Shown here: piece after piece, positions 33,952 to 43,052 of the stretch
Layout: the number at the start of each line of letters is the position of its first letter
Position numbering within the stretch: position 1 is the stretch's first letter
Assembly (NCBI GenBank): GCA_002690925.1
Contig: NZGD01000280.1
Span: 27,343-78,293 of the forward strand
From: Rhodopirellula sp.
Lineage (GTDB): Bacteria; Planctomycetota; Planctomycetia; Pirellulales; Pirellulaceae
Length of the DNA stretch: 50,951 bases
Reading direction: 5' to 3'
Position numbers and translations under genes: made by a program
Notes under the pieces: generated by a model
Database searches by the model: none
What the model was told of the DNA's origin: nothing
What the model saw: the letters and a program-made list of their open reading frames with translations, nothing else

Positions 33952-34626
33952 ATGGCGGAAGACAGTCTGACTGTTCGGGAACTTAGACGGCTCTGGAAGC
34001 CACAGAAGGAGCGGCTGAATGCAGAGCATCCGCAGCATCCGACCAATATTCGTTTTCATCGTGCTTGCAGCTGGTTGCAGAGGGTCGAGGAAATTCAAGA
34101 CGACAAAGTTCTGGATCATGTTTTGCTCAGTCTTTGGACTGCCTTTAATGCACTCTACGGACAGTGGGATGGAGAGCGACAGGAGCCCGTTTCTGACGTG
34201 GAGTGCTGGCGGCATTTTCTGGATCGGATTTTGAAACTCGATCAGGCTGATTTGATTCAATGTCAGCTACAGGAGCATAAAAAACTCGTAATGACCCTGT
34301 TCGATGACGAGTATCTGAGTCGTTTTTTTTGGCAGGATCCGACCGACAAGAGAGCTAAGCGTGTCAGGCGAACTCGACTTGAGGCTCAAGGTTGGTTTGT
34401 CGAAGAAAACTGGATCATGATCTTGCAGCGTCTGTTCGAACGGATCTACTTATTGCGTTGTCAATTAGTACATGGAGCATCGACATACGATAGTTCTTAT
34501 AACAGAGTCGCCATCAGACGTTGCTCACACATGATGGAGCATTTGTTGCGGACCTATTTGAGAGTCTGGGCTCAGTGGGGAGCAGACGAAGATTGGGGGA
34601 TCATGTGCTATCCACCGATGAAGTAA
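33952..34626 (+). CDS. Stand-alone HEPN-domain-like protein
   Basis: A 224-residue, mainly alpha-helical soluble protein. The C-terminal half contains RIYLLRCQLVHGAST, in which Arg169 and His174 form the Rx4-6H motif of HEPN RNases, most like the Apea-type HEPN. An upstream helical stretch (LLSLWTAFNALYGQW) is the usual first HEPN helix where a substrate or partner surface lies. HEPN proteins are often toxin or defence RNases paired with an MNT nucleotidyltransferase or a sensor. No such partner is adjacent: the neighbours are an esterase and a DUF1501 gene. It may be solitary or act with a distant gene. Family call moderate; RNase activity unproven. Confidence 0.65.
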   Translation: MAEDSLTVRELRRLWKPQKERLNAEHPQHPTNIRFHRACSWLQRVEEIQDDKVLDHVLLSLWTAFNALYGQWDGERQEPVSDVECWRHFLDRILKLDQADLIQCQLQEHKKLVMTLFDDEYLSRFFWQDPTDKRAKRVRRTRLEAQGWFVEENWIMILQRLFERIYLLRCQLVHGASTYDSSYNRVAIRRCSHMMEHLLRTYLRVWAQWGADEDWGIMCYPPMK

Positions 34627-34777
34627 GTGTCAGATCCGTGATCATACTGTTTTCCGAATTTGGTTAGCTGGATTTGAAATCGCAGATTGCCAGCCAATGC
34701 GTGTTTCTCAAGATGTAGGCGAGGGTTTTGTCTTTGGTTTAAAATGAGTCGTGACAGCTTACTCGGGGGAGCACGTT

Positions 34778-36241
34778 ATGCCGGATCGTCGATTTTGCGG
34801 AAGCTTACATTCAGCTCATGCCTTTGAGTCTTTTCTGGGGACAGAGCGTGAAGGTTTGTGCTTGGTGGGCCGGAGGAACATGGTCAAGGCAGGCATGGCC
34901 GGAATTGCTGGGCTTAGTCTTCCAGAGTTGTTGCGGATTAAGCATGAGTCCGCACGGGCAGGAGACACGATGCCGTCGAGGAAGTCGGTCATCTTGTTGT
35001 GGATGACAGGTGGGCCGAGCCACATCGACACGTGGGACATGAAGCCTGATCGCCCCTTGATGAATCGCGGGCCCTTCTCTCCCATCTCGACCGCAATCCC
35101 CGGCGAATTCATCTGTGAGCATTTACCCAAGCAAGCAGCAATGTTGGATAAGTTCACGTTGCTACGTTCGGTGGATTGTAAAAAGAGTAATCATGAACCG
35201 AACAAGGTGATGCAGACCGGAAATCGAGAAGCGTCACCTCGCTCCAATTCCAATGGTGAGCGTTACCCTGCTATCGGCTCCATCATCGCCAAGTATCGCG
35301 GCGGAAACGAAACGGGGGTGCCTCCCTACGTTGCATTTCAGAAATCACGTTCTCATGTTGCTTACGCTGGAGATTTAGGGCAACAATACGATCCATTTAT
35401 GGCAAATCAGGCAGCGACGCTGCCTGTCTATGATCTGGTGGGAAAAGATACAGGCAAGATATCGTCTTCACCCATGTTCAGCTTGCCGCGAAATCTTGAT
35501 TTTGATCGCATCAACCATAGGATGGGGCTGCTTCGCCAATTGGACGCCATGCGGCGTGAAATCGATGTGTCCGGCAGGATGGATGCGATGGATACCTATC
35601 AGCAGCAGGCTGTCGACATGCTAACAGGTGGACGTGTTCAAAAAGCATTTGATGTTTCAAGTGAACCGCAATCTGTTCGTGATTTATATGGTCCCCATCT
35701 TTGGTGTCAGCAGGCGTTGTTGGCAAGACGTTTAGTTGAGCAGGGGGTCTCGTTTGTCACCATTGACTTGAGCTATCACACCGCTTCAGGGACCTGGGAT
35801 AATCATGGTGATAATATTCCACCCTATGGTGGTATCTCAAAAGGCTTGAAACCTCTGCTACCTTTGTTTGACCATCTGATCACCACACTCGTAGCAGATC
35901 TTGAGCAGCGTGGACTGTTAGACGAGGTGCTTGTGGTTGCAATGGGTGAATTCGGACGTACGCCGTTGATGGGAACCCAAGGCAGTACTGATGGGCGAAA
36001 TCACTGGCCGCAGGTCATGTCCATGTGTTTGGCCGGTGGTGGAATGAGGCATGGACAAGTGATTGGCGCTACTGAGAAGGATGGGGGCCAAATCAAACAT
36101 CGCCCCGTTACCCCCGGTGATTTGGCAGCAACGATTTATCATCATATGGGAATCAGAAATGACCAGACGTATTTGGATCACCGCGGTAGGCCTGTCTTTG
36201 CCGTTCAGGAAAACGGCCAACCAATCAGGGAATTGATCTGA
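34778..36241 (+). CDS. DUF1501 secreted protein
   Basis: A protein of about 487 residues. The ATG at 34778 is preferred to GTG 34751 because a strong GGGGGAG lies 8 bp upstream. The signal segment carries GRRNMVKAGMAGIAGLSLP. Family motifs are SVILLWMTGGPSHIDTWDMKP, LLRSVDCKKSNHEPNKVMQTG, VVAMGEFGRTPLMG, GRNHWPQVMSMCLAGGGMR and DLAATIYHHMGI. In this subgroup, DUF1501 proteins are exported and assumed to be metal-dependent hydrolases of the alkaline phosphatase fold. A 520-bp gap with a terminator-like hairpin separates it from the next PSCyt/DUF1549 gene, so the two are probably separate transcription units despite being a common pair. Confidence 0.9.
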   Translation: MPDRRFCGSLHSAHAFESFLGTEREGLCLVGRRNMVKAGMAGIAGLSLPELLRIKHESARAGDTMPSRKSVILLWMTGGPSHIDTWDMKPDRPLMNRGPFSPISTAIPGEFICEHLPKQAAMLDKFTLLRSVDCKKSNHEPNKVMQTGNREASPRSNSNGERYPAIGSIIAKYRGGNETGVPPYVAFQKSRSHVAYAGDLGQQYDPFMANQAATLPVYDLVGKDTGKISSSPMFSLPRNLDFDRINHRMGLLRQLDAMRREIDVSGRMDAMDTYQQQAVDMLTGGRVQKAFDVSSEPQSVRDLYGPHLWCQQALLARRLVEQGVSFVTIDLSYHTASGTWDNHGDNIPPYGGISKGLKPLLPLFDHLITTLVADLEQRGLLDEVLVVAMGEFGRTPLMGTQGSTDGRNHWPQVMSMCLAGGGMRHGQVIGATEKDGGQIKHRPVTPGDLAATIYHHMGIRNDQTYLDHRGRPVFAVQENGQPIRELI

Positions 36242-36761
36242 TTGGCAGTTTTATGTTTCACCGTAAACGGGCACTCCAGAAGTCTGTCGTCTAAATGAAG
36301 TCGACTAGCAGTTTCGGCCACAGGTTGCCAAAACTGGGCTGCTTGATAGGTGCACTTCTAAAGCCAGGTATCGGCATGAAAATGCATGCCAAAGAGATGA
36401 AGCCCATGAACTTTATACCGCGTTCTTCAGAGAATTCGGCAAGTGTGATGTAAGCAATGATCATCACAAGCATTTTCCGTGTGAGCGCAGTCTTGGTAGT
36501 TTTTACATGGCATGCACCCAAAAACCATCTGTTTTACGACCTGGGGATATTTTTCGTGAGTTTGCCTGCGGTTTCTGTCCAATATTTTGCTGTTTTTCTA
36601 CAAGATGGCGATGACCTTGGAAGTCATGATAAAGTAGTACAGACGGATGGTCGCATGTGGGGCATCAAATGCCTTGGCTGATATGCATCCGAAGCATCCG
36701 CTTTTTAGTGCCGATGCTTCTTTAATTTTCCGTTAGCATTTTATTGTCTGGGATGAGTTGA
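36242..36761. other. Intergenic region with hairpins before a PSCyt/DUF1549 gene
   Basis: This 520-base stretch holds a small hairpin GGCAT-CAA-ATGCC at 36661-36673 and a terminator-like hairpin at 36691-36720. A 76-codon minus-strand frame (36291-36521) with two hydrophobic stretches is present, but I cannot support it as a gene. Nothing else is recognised. Confidence 0.4.
36691..36729 (+). terminator. Rho-independent terminator-like hairpin
   Basis: A perfect 8-bp inverted repeat, GAAGCATC (36691-36698) and GATGCTTC (36713-36720), encloses a 14-base loop and is followed by TTTAATTTT. It lies 450 bp after the DUF1501 stop and only about 33-42 bp before the TTG start of the next gene. It could end the upstream transcript or act as an attenuator in the leader of the DUF1549 gene. 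Confidence 0.5.
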
Positions 36762-39700
36762 TTGAAAATTAATCGGAATGGTTATTGGCAGCGGCCTACC
36801 AAAGCAATTGGTCTCTTAGGCTGGCAGTGTGTTGCGATTTGCAGTCTGGTGGTCTTTGGATTAATCACATCAAAATCCGTATCTGCTTCAGAGTTGATCA
36901 ATTTCAATCAGGACATACGCCCAATTTTAGCGGCGCACTGTTTCCATTGTCATGGTCCCGATGAAGCAGAGTCTGGCCTTCGTTTGGATGAGCAGGATGG
37001 TGTGCAAGATGCGTTCGGTGAGCCCAAGTTGGCGGACAACCTTGCCTGGCGACGAATCCTGTCCAACGATCCCGATGAAAAAATGCCTCCGCCGGCGCCC
37101 GGCAATGAACTCGATGAGGAAGAACTTGCGCTCCTCAAACGATGGATTGCACAAGGTGCGGAATATCAGTCGCACTGGTCGTTCGTCCAGCCGCAACGGC
37201 CAGAGCTTGCAGTGACTTCATCCAACCTGAACATCCGGAACCCGATCGATGCATTTGTGAGTCAGAAGCTTGGGTCGAAAGATCTGCAGTTGCAAAAGGA
37301 TGCAACCCGTGAACAACTCATTCGACGTTTGTCGTTGGATCTGATCGGGTTGCCACCCACGCCGGCAGAGGTGGATGCGTTTGTTGAGGACGGAGGGCAG
37401 GACGCTTATGAACGCGTCGTTGATCGCCTGCTTGGGTCAAAGCACTATGGAGAGCGTTTGGCTGTACCCTGGTTAGACGCAGCACGCTACGCTGACACCA
37501 ACGGTTTTTCAATCGATGATCACCGGGACATGTGGTTATGGCGCGAGTGGGTCATCAATGCGTTGAATCAAAACATGCCCTACGATCAGTTTCTCACCGA
37601 ACAGTTGGCTGGTGATCTTTTGCCCAACGCAACTGACCAGCAACGCTTGGCGACGGGTTTTTTAAGGAACAGCATGAATACACACGAGGGGGGCACTTTG
37701 CCTGACGAGTATCGTGTGATTTATATTGCAGACAAGATCAATACGGTTGCAACGGTGTTCATGGGACTGACCATGCGATGCGCGCAGTGTCATTCGCACA
37801 AATATGATCCAATCACCCAGAAAGATTACTATCGCTTCTTTGCCTTCTTTGATACTGCTCACGAGCCAGGCTCGGGGGCTGCAAATGGAAATACATCGCC
37901 GGTTCAGCGGATGGATGGTTTGTTAACGAGGCAGGATGAGTACAAAGCAGACGTACTTGCCCGAATCGCAACATTAAAGCGGTATCAAATGCATCCACCT
38001 GAGTTAATTCAGGCTCGCATGGCCTGGGAGAAGGATTTGCAGGGTGACGCTCCGTCTGAGATCGCTGATGTGTTGGTAGTTCCGGTTGCAGCACGTACCG
38101 ACGACCAATGGAAACGGATTAATCAGGAATTCGGAAAAACCACGCAGTTGATGGATCGGCATGTGTCGACGATCAACCGCGAGATCAAAGTTCTCGAAAA
38201 AGATCTTGAGGCGACGCAAGCTTCTGTGATGGTCATGAAGGAGAAGGGACCTCGCAAAACTTATGTCTTGACCCGTGGAGAGTATGATCAACCGGATACG
38301 AGTCAGCTCGTCACTCCCGGTGTCCCTGGAGTGTTGCCGATGCTCGAACTTGACCAAGTTGATGTTGGGGAAGAACACCACGCAGAGCAGAAACCTGACG
38401 CCGTCGTCGCGTGGCAGTCAGCTAGATGGATCTGGGATTCTCCAAATGCATCCAAGGGCAATCAAGGCAGTGAACCAAGGTTTTTCCGCTTTGTCGTTGA
38501 ACTTGGCAGAAAGCCAAAACGAGCTGAATTGAGTATCAGTGTGGACAACATCGGGGTGGCTTTTGTCAATGGTCATCAGCTGGGTACCAATGAACCATGG
38601 ATGACTCCGGCACAATACGAAATAACCAAGCACCTGCGGGTGGGAAAAAATGTGATCGCGGTCAAAGCGATCAATCAAGGCGGGGCTGCCGGGCTGGTGG
38701 CATCGCTGGTGATCGATGGCAAAGTGGAATACGGATCGAACCAAAATTGGAAAGTGACGGCTAAAAATTCCATTGCCGAAAATTCAGATTGGACATTCGC
38801 AGCTTATGATGACCATGACTGGGGCGATGCGAGTGAATTGGGACCACTTGGAATGCCACCTTGGAACTTCGCAAGGCTTCTCGAGCAAGCAGCCCCCGTG
38901 GATCCGGAGCGTCCAACCCGCCTAACCCTAGCTAAATGGCTGGTGCGAGACGACCATCCGCTGACAGCGAGGGTCGCCGTCAATCGGTACTGGCAGATGC
39001 TGTTTGGGCGGGGGTTGGTTTCCACTCCAGATGACTTTGGCTCGCAAGGGGCCTATCCCACTCACCCTGAATTACTCGACTGGCTCGCAATTGAATTTCG
39101 TGATAGCGGCTGGAACATCAAGTGGCTGCTAAAAACGATTGTGATGTCATCAACCTACCGTCAGTCATCCACCGCGAGCCGCGAGGCATTTAATCGGGAT
39201 CCCCTGAATCGATGGTTGGCAAGGGCGCCACGTTACCGCTTGTCGGCTGAGTTTCTGCGAGATGGCATGCTTGCCATTTCTGGTCAATTGAATCGGCGAG
39301 TGGGTGGTCCTAGTGTTTATCCCAGTCAGCCGCACGGATTGTGGCGTGAAATCAGTCACTTTGGGTATGGAAATGCGTTCAGCGCTCAGGCGTTTTATCC
39401 CAGTGATCCCGACGGACAATCTCGCCGCAGCATGTACACATTCTGGAAGCGAACCAGTCCACCACCATCCATGATCGCCTTTGATGCACCCACACGGGAG
39501 GTTTGCGCGGTGAGTCGATCAAGAACCAACACACCGCTTCAGGCTTTGGTGCTCTTGAATGATCCCAACTATGTCGCGGCGGCAAAATCACTTGCTCAAT
39601 TGGCAATGGCAGAAGGTGGCGAATCGGTGGGGCAGCACATTGACTATATGTTCCGACGCGCAGTTTCCAGGCGACCAACCAGTGAAGAGCGAAAAGTGTT

Positions 39701-39863
39701 AAGTGATCGGTACGAAAGTGCACTCGCGGCTTACCAGGAGGATCCAGAAGCAGCAGCGGGTTTGGCTGGCAAGCAAAAAGAACATGTGACTGCGGCGGTC
39801 GCCGCGTGGACAGTGGTCGCTTCCGTAATTTTAAATCTCGATGAAGTCATTACACGGGAGTAA
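36762..39863 (+). CDS. PSCyt1-DUF1549-DUF1553 secreted haem-binding protein with a galactose-binding-like insert
   Basis: This 1033-residue exported protein has a long N-terminal signal region (IGLLGWQCVAICSLVVFGL), then PSCyt1 with CFHCHGPDEAESGLRLD (Cys60, Cys63, His64). DUF1549 spans about 158-395 with NPIDAFVSQKL, LDLIGLPPTP, PWLDAARYADTNG and a second CxxCH at 340-344 (CAQCHSHKYDP). About residues 560-705 form a beta-rich insert (ARWIWDSPNASKGNQG, AELSISVDNIGVAFVNGHQL, GKNVIAVKAINQGG) resembling the sugar-binding domain of GH2 enzymes and rhamnosidases. DUF1553 follows to the end. The start is a TTG; an ATG nine bases upstream stops at once. It is paired with the following DUF1501 gene at a gap of only 5 bp to the likely start. 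Confidence 0.92.
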   Translation: MKINRNGYWQRPTKAIGLLGWQCVAICSLVVFGLITSKSVSASELINFNQDIRPILAAHCFHCHGPDEAESGLRLDEQDGVQDAFGEPKLADNLAWRRILSNDPDEKMPPPAPGNELDEEELALLKRWIAQGAEYQSHWSFVQPQRPELAVTSSNLNIRNPIDAFVSQKLGSKDLQLQKDATREQLIRRLSLDLIGLPPTPAEVDAFVEDGGQDAYERVVDRLLGSKHYGERLAVPWLDAARYADTNGFSIDDHRDMWLWREWVINALNQNMPYDQFLTEQLAGDLLPNATDQQRLATGFLRNSMNTHEGGTLPDEYRVIYIADKINTVATVFMGLTMRCAQCHSHKYDPITQKDYYRFFAFFDTAHEPGSGAANGNTSPVQRMDGLLTRQDEYKADVLARIATLKRYQMHPPELIQARMAWEKDLQGDAPSEIADVLVVPVAARTDDQWKRINQEFGKTTQLMDRHVSTINREIKVLEKDLEATQASVMVMKEKGPRKTYVLTRGEYDQPDTSQLVTPGVPGVLPMLELDQVDVGEEHHAEQKPDAVVAWQSARWIWDSPNASKGNQGSEPRFFRFVVELGRKPKRAELSISVDNIGVAFVNGHQLGTNEPWMTPAQYEITKHLRVGKNVIAVKAINQGGAAGLVASLVIDGKVEYGSNQNWKVTAKNSIAENSDWTFAAYDDHDWGDASELGPLGMPPWNFARLLEQAAPVDPERPTRLTLAKWLVRDDHPLTARVAVNRYWQMLFGRGLVSTPDDFGSQGAYPTHPELLDWLAIEFRDSGWNIKWLLKTIVMSSTYRQSSTASREAFNRDPLNRWLARAPRYRLSAEFLRDGMLAISGQLNRRVGGPSVYPSQPHGLWREISHFGYGNAFSAQAFYPSDPDGQSRRSMYTFWKRTSPPPSMIAFDAPTREVCAVSRSRTNTPLQALVLLNDPNYVAAAKSLAQLAMAEGGESVGQHIDYMFRRAVSRRPTSEERKVLSDRYESALAAYQEDPEAAAGLAGKQKEHVTAAVAAWTVVASVILNLDEVITRE

Positions 39864-39868
39864 TCGTC

Positions 39869-41317
39869 ATTCACCCCATTGAATATTACAGACGACAGGT
39901 GACGCGAAGGCAACTTTTCAATACCGCCCGAAATGGGGTTGGTGCTGCAGCTTTGGCAACGTTGTTGGGGCGCGAAAGCGAATCCGCAGAAGCGATTCGC
40001 TCGGTGGGACTGCAAGGCTTACCGCATCACTCACCCAAAGCGAAACGTGTGATCTATCTGTTTCAGTCAGGTGGCCCAAGTCACATCGATTTATGGGACT
40101 ACAAGCCCAATTTGACGACGATGCACGGGAAACCGTTGCCCGCTTCAGTCAAAGGAACTCAAAGAGTCACGGGTATGACTGCGGGCCAAAAGCAGTTCCT
40201 GACCAATGCTCCTGTAAAACCGTTTCAGCAGCATGGAGAATGTGGGCGTTGGGTCAGTGATTTGTTGCCCCACACCGCAAAGGTCGTTGACGAACTTGCT
40301 GTTTTGAAAGCGGTTCACACCGAGGCAATCAATCATGATCCTGGTATCACCTTTATCAATACCGGCAACCAGCAAATTGGACATCCATCTCTTGGTGCTT
40401 GGCTCAGTTACGGGTTGGGGTCAGAGAACGAGGACCTTCCCGGCTACATGGTGCTGATTAGTCAGGGGACCGGCAAGAATCCAGGTCAGCCGATTTTTTC
40501 GCGTCTTTGGGGCAGCGGATATTTACCCAGTAAGCATCAGGGAGTGCGTTTGCGTCCGGGTATTAACCCGGTCTTGCATTTATCGAATCCCAAAGGTATC
40601 GATGCGGAGATGCGCCGCGGGCAATTGAATGATTTGGCTATTTTGAATGCGCGTCATGCACAACTCACAGGTGATCCGGAAATCGAGGCCCGAATTGCGC
40701 AATATGAAATGTCCTACCGAATGCAAACTTCGGTGCCTGACCTCACCGATATGTCAGACGAACCCGATGAAGTATTTGACTTGTATGGCCCCGATTCGCG
40801 AAAGCCGGGCACTTACGCCGCCAATTGCCTACTGGCACGGCGGATGATTGAACGGGATGTCCGGTGCATTCAATTATTTCACCGTGGTTGGGATCAGCAC
40901 AACTCGCTGGTCACGCATCTTGGAAATCAATGCCGTGATACGGATCAGGCGAGTGCTGCGTTGGTTACTGATCTCAAGCGACTTGGCTTGCTAGATGAAA
41001 CATTAGTGGTGTGGGGAGGTGAATTTGGGCGCACAGCTTACAGTCAGGGAGGGCTGAATAGCGGCAGGGATCACCATGGTCGTTGTTTCAGTATGTGGAT
41101 GGCCGGTGGTGGCGTGAAGCCCGGTATTGAATACGGAAAAACTGATGATTACTGCTATAACATTGCTGACGGCGCAGTGCATGTTCGTGATCTGAATGCC
41201 ACCATTCTTGATTTGTTGGGAATTGATCACCAACGTCTCACGTTTAAATTTCAAGGACTTGAGCAGCGTTTGACGGGGGTTGAGCCGGCACGAGTGGTCA
41301 AAGAAATCGTGGCCTGA
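39869..41317 (+). CDS. DUF1501 secreted protein, probably initiating at ATT
   Basis: The conventional start is GTG 39899 (472 residues). The frame continues upstream as I-H-P-I-E-Y-Y-R-R-Q to an ATT at 39869, which restores the family's usual opening (M-x-P...E...TRRxxF) and has GGGAG 8 bp upstream; no Shine-Dalgarno precedes the GTG. I therefore favour ATT. DUF1501 motifs are VIYLFQSGGPSHIDLWDYKP, VHTEAINHDPGITFINTG, VVWGGEFGRTAYSQGG, GRDHHGRCFSMWMAGGGVKPG and DLNATILDLLGIDH. It begins 5 bp after the PSCyt/DUF1549 stop, the standard pair, so the two are co-translated. The stop codon lies inside a 17-bp tandem duplication. Substrate unknown. Confidence 0.9.
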   Translation: MHPIEYYRRQVTRRQLFNTARNGVGAAALATLLGRESESAEAIRSVGLQGLPHHSPKAKRVIYLFQSGGPSHIDLWDYKPNLTTMHGKPLPASVKGTQRVTGMTAGQKQFLTNAPVKPFQQHGECGRWVSDLLPHTAKVVDELAVLKAVHTEAINHDPGITFINTGNQQIGHPSLGAWLSYGLGSENEDLPGYMVLISQGTGKNPGQPIFSRLWGSGYLPSKHQGVRLRPGINPVLHLSNPKGIDAEMRRGQLNDLAILNARHAQLTGDPEIEARIAQYEMSYRMQTSVPDLTDMSDEPDEVFDLYGPDSRKPGTYAANCLLARRMIERDVRCIQLFHRGWDQHNSLVTHLGNQCRDTDQASAALVTDLKRLGLLDETLVVWGGEFGRTAYSQGGLNSGRDHHGRCFSMWMAGGGVKPGIEYGKTDDYCYNIADGAVHVRDLNATILDLLGIDHQRLTFKFQGLEQRLTGVEPARVVKEIVA

Positions 41318-41335
41318 GAGAAATCGTGGCCTGAG
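41302..41335. repeat. Perfect 17-bp tandem duplication spanning the DUF1501 stop codon
   Basis: AGAAATCGTGGCCTGAG occurs at 41302-41318 and again at 41319-41335 without mismatch. The first copy contains the last codons (EIVA) and TGA stop of the DUF1501 gene; the second repeats the same codons and stop in another frame just downstream. It is the signature of a recent slippage or template-switch event. Confidence 0.92.
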
Positions 41336-41491
41336 ACTAGAGTTGCCGAACAAGGGCGTGTGGTGATCGTCGCGATATATCGACGTGCGGTGATTCTTTG
41401 ATCGGAAGTGCCAGCGAAGGAATGATGTTTTGCGGGCAGAATCGCAAAGATTGTTCCATGGACAATTTTTCTACTTTTATGTGAGTTCAAT

Positions 41492-42952
41492 TTGGGTCCC
41501 TGCAAATCTTTGCCGTCACTGCGCCTTATCTGTTATCAGGGGGGGACGTGTTGTGTGTTTTGGTTCGTATGCACTTTTGCGACGCTGAGAGCTCATGCTG
41601 TCGAGAATGTATCGCCAAATGTGATTCTGATCATGGCGGATGATCTGGGGTACAACGACTTGAGTGGGTTTGGGCATCCAGAAATTGACACGCCAGTGCT
41701 GGACCAACTTGCAAGTGATGGAATTCGTTTGACAAGTTTTTATTCTGGTGCATCCGTTTGCACTCCTTCGCGAATGGCTTTGCTGACAGGCTGTTATCCT
41801 ATTCGCATGGGCTGGAAGCAGGGAGTAATTGGTTACAAAATGGGGATGCGTGACGGGCTTCATCCTCGTGCTGTTACGGTAGCTGAGGTATTCCAGAAAT
41901 CCGGTTACGTCACGGCAATGGCAGGTAAATGGCACTTGGGAAGTGAACCACCTTGTCGCCCTCATCGGCAGGGTTTTGACACAGCCTATTACATTGATAA
42001 GAGTAATAATCAGACCAAAAAGATCTGGCGAAACGATTCCGTTGTTGAACAGCAATTTGTCAATCGCCGTTTGACTGAGCAATTCACTGACGAGGCAGTG
42101 AAGTTCATCAAGAAGAATCATCGTCAGAAGTTTTTTCTGTATGTCCCCTACACCGCGCCACATTTCCCAGTGCAATCGCACCCGGACTGGAAAGGTACTT
42201 CCAGTTTTGGTGTTTATGGTGACGTGGTGGAAGAGGTCGATGCCCGCATTGGTAAAATTCTGGCTGCACTGGCGAATGAAGGTATCGCGGAGCAGACAAT
42301 TGTCCTGTTTTGCTCCGATAATGGCCCGCAGCCTGGTCAGGCTGCACGGGCTTTTCCCTTCCGTGGAATGAAGTGGAGTGCTTTGGAGGGAGGTACCCGA
42401 GTGCCCTGCATCATTCGATGGCCTGGCCAGATACCCGCCGGGAAATCAAGTGACCAGGTAGTGACTGCGATGGATTTGATGCCAACTTTATGTGATTTGG
42501 CTGGGATCGATTTGGGGGAAACCGTGTCACTGGTGATGCAGAGGTCGAGTTCTGGGGAAAATTCGACAATGCAGCCTCTGGATGGCCGTTCAGTGGCCGA
42601 TCTGTTTTTGGGAAAGGTCGGATCCTTGCCAGAGCGGGAAGTTCTCTATTGGCATGGGATGGGGCAACCCCAGGCCATTCGAAAAGGTGTTTGGAAACTA
42701 TTTTTTGATCACAAAGCAACCGTTACTGGTCTTGGTGTTGATGGGACTTTGCCTGACGAGCGGGGAGAAGCTTTCAAGGCATTGGCCAAACGCGAGGGGC
42801 CTGTTTTGTTCAATCTGGCAGAGCAGAAAGATGAACTCATTGATTACAGTCTTGAGCGGCCCGATATCGTCAAACAGTTGAGTGATGCGGCGACGCGGAA
42901 GCTGTCAGAGACTAAGGAACACATGATTCCGTTGTGGCAGCCAAGCAAGTGA
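41492..42952 (+). CDS. Type I sulfatase (arylsulfatase family)
   Basis: A 486-residue exported sulfatase. The formylglycine signature CTPSR is at residues 90-94 in SGASVCTPSRMALLTGCYP, so Cys90 is converted to formylglycine by an FGE-type enzyme acting elsewhere. Metal ligands include Asp50-Asp51 (IMADDLGYNDLSG) and DNGPQPG, and AGKWHLG and APHFPVQ are family features. The start is TTG 41492; a hydrophobic signal (CCVFWFVCTFATLRAHA) follows. Sulfatases release sulfate from glycans, which fits marine planctomycetes that feed on sulfated algal polysaccharides. It stands 175 bp after the DUF1501 gene on the same strand. The exact glycan is not deducible. Confidence 0.94.
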   Translation: MGPCKSLPSLRLICYQGGTCCVFWFVCTFATLRAHAVENVSPNVILIMADDLGYNDLSGFGHPEIDTPVLDQLASDGIRLTSFYSGASVCTPSRMALLTGCYPIRMGWKQGVIGYKMGMRDGLHPRAVTVAEVFQKSGYVTAMAGKWHLGSEPPCRPHRQGFDTAYYIDKSNNQTKKIWRNDSVVEQQFVNRRLTEQFTDEAVKFIKKNHRQKFFLYVPYTAPHFPVQSHPDWKGTSSFGVYGDVVEEVDARIGKILAALANEGIAEQTIVLFCSDNGPQPGQAARAFPFRGMKWSALEGGTRVPCIIRWPGQIPAGKSSDQVVTAMDLMPTLCDLAGIDLGETVSLVMQRSSSGENSTMQPLDGRSVADLFLGKVGSLPEREVLYWHGMGQPQAIRKGVWKLFFDHKATVTGLGVDGTLPDERGEAFKALAKREGPVLFNLAEQKDELIDYSLERPDIVKQLSDAATRKLSETKEHMIPLWQPSK

Positions 42953-43052
42953 GCTTGTCGCGATTTCGAGGCTGCGTGCCAGAATAGTCCAACACTTGGG
43001 AACAGGTTTTGGGTGATGCTGGTGACTGGGAAGTTGTTGTGTTTCATTTACT

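Noticed and set aside
36291..36521. 76-codon minus-strand frame with two hydrophobic stretches
   Set aside because: No family resemblance, no ribosome site evident and no neighbour link; could be a real small membrane protein but is unsupported.
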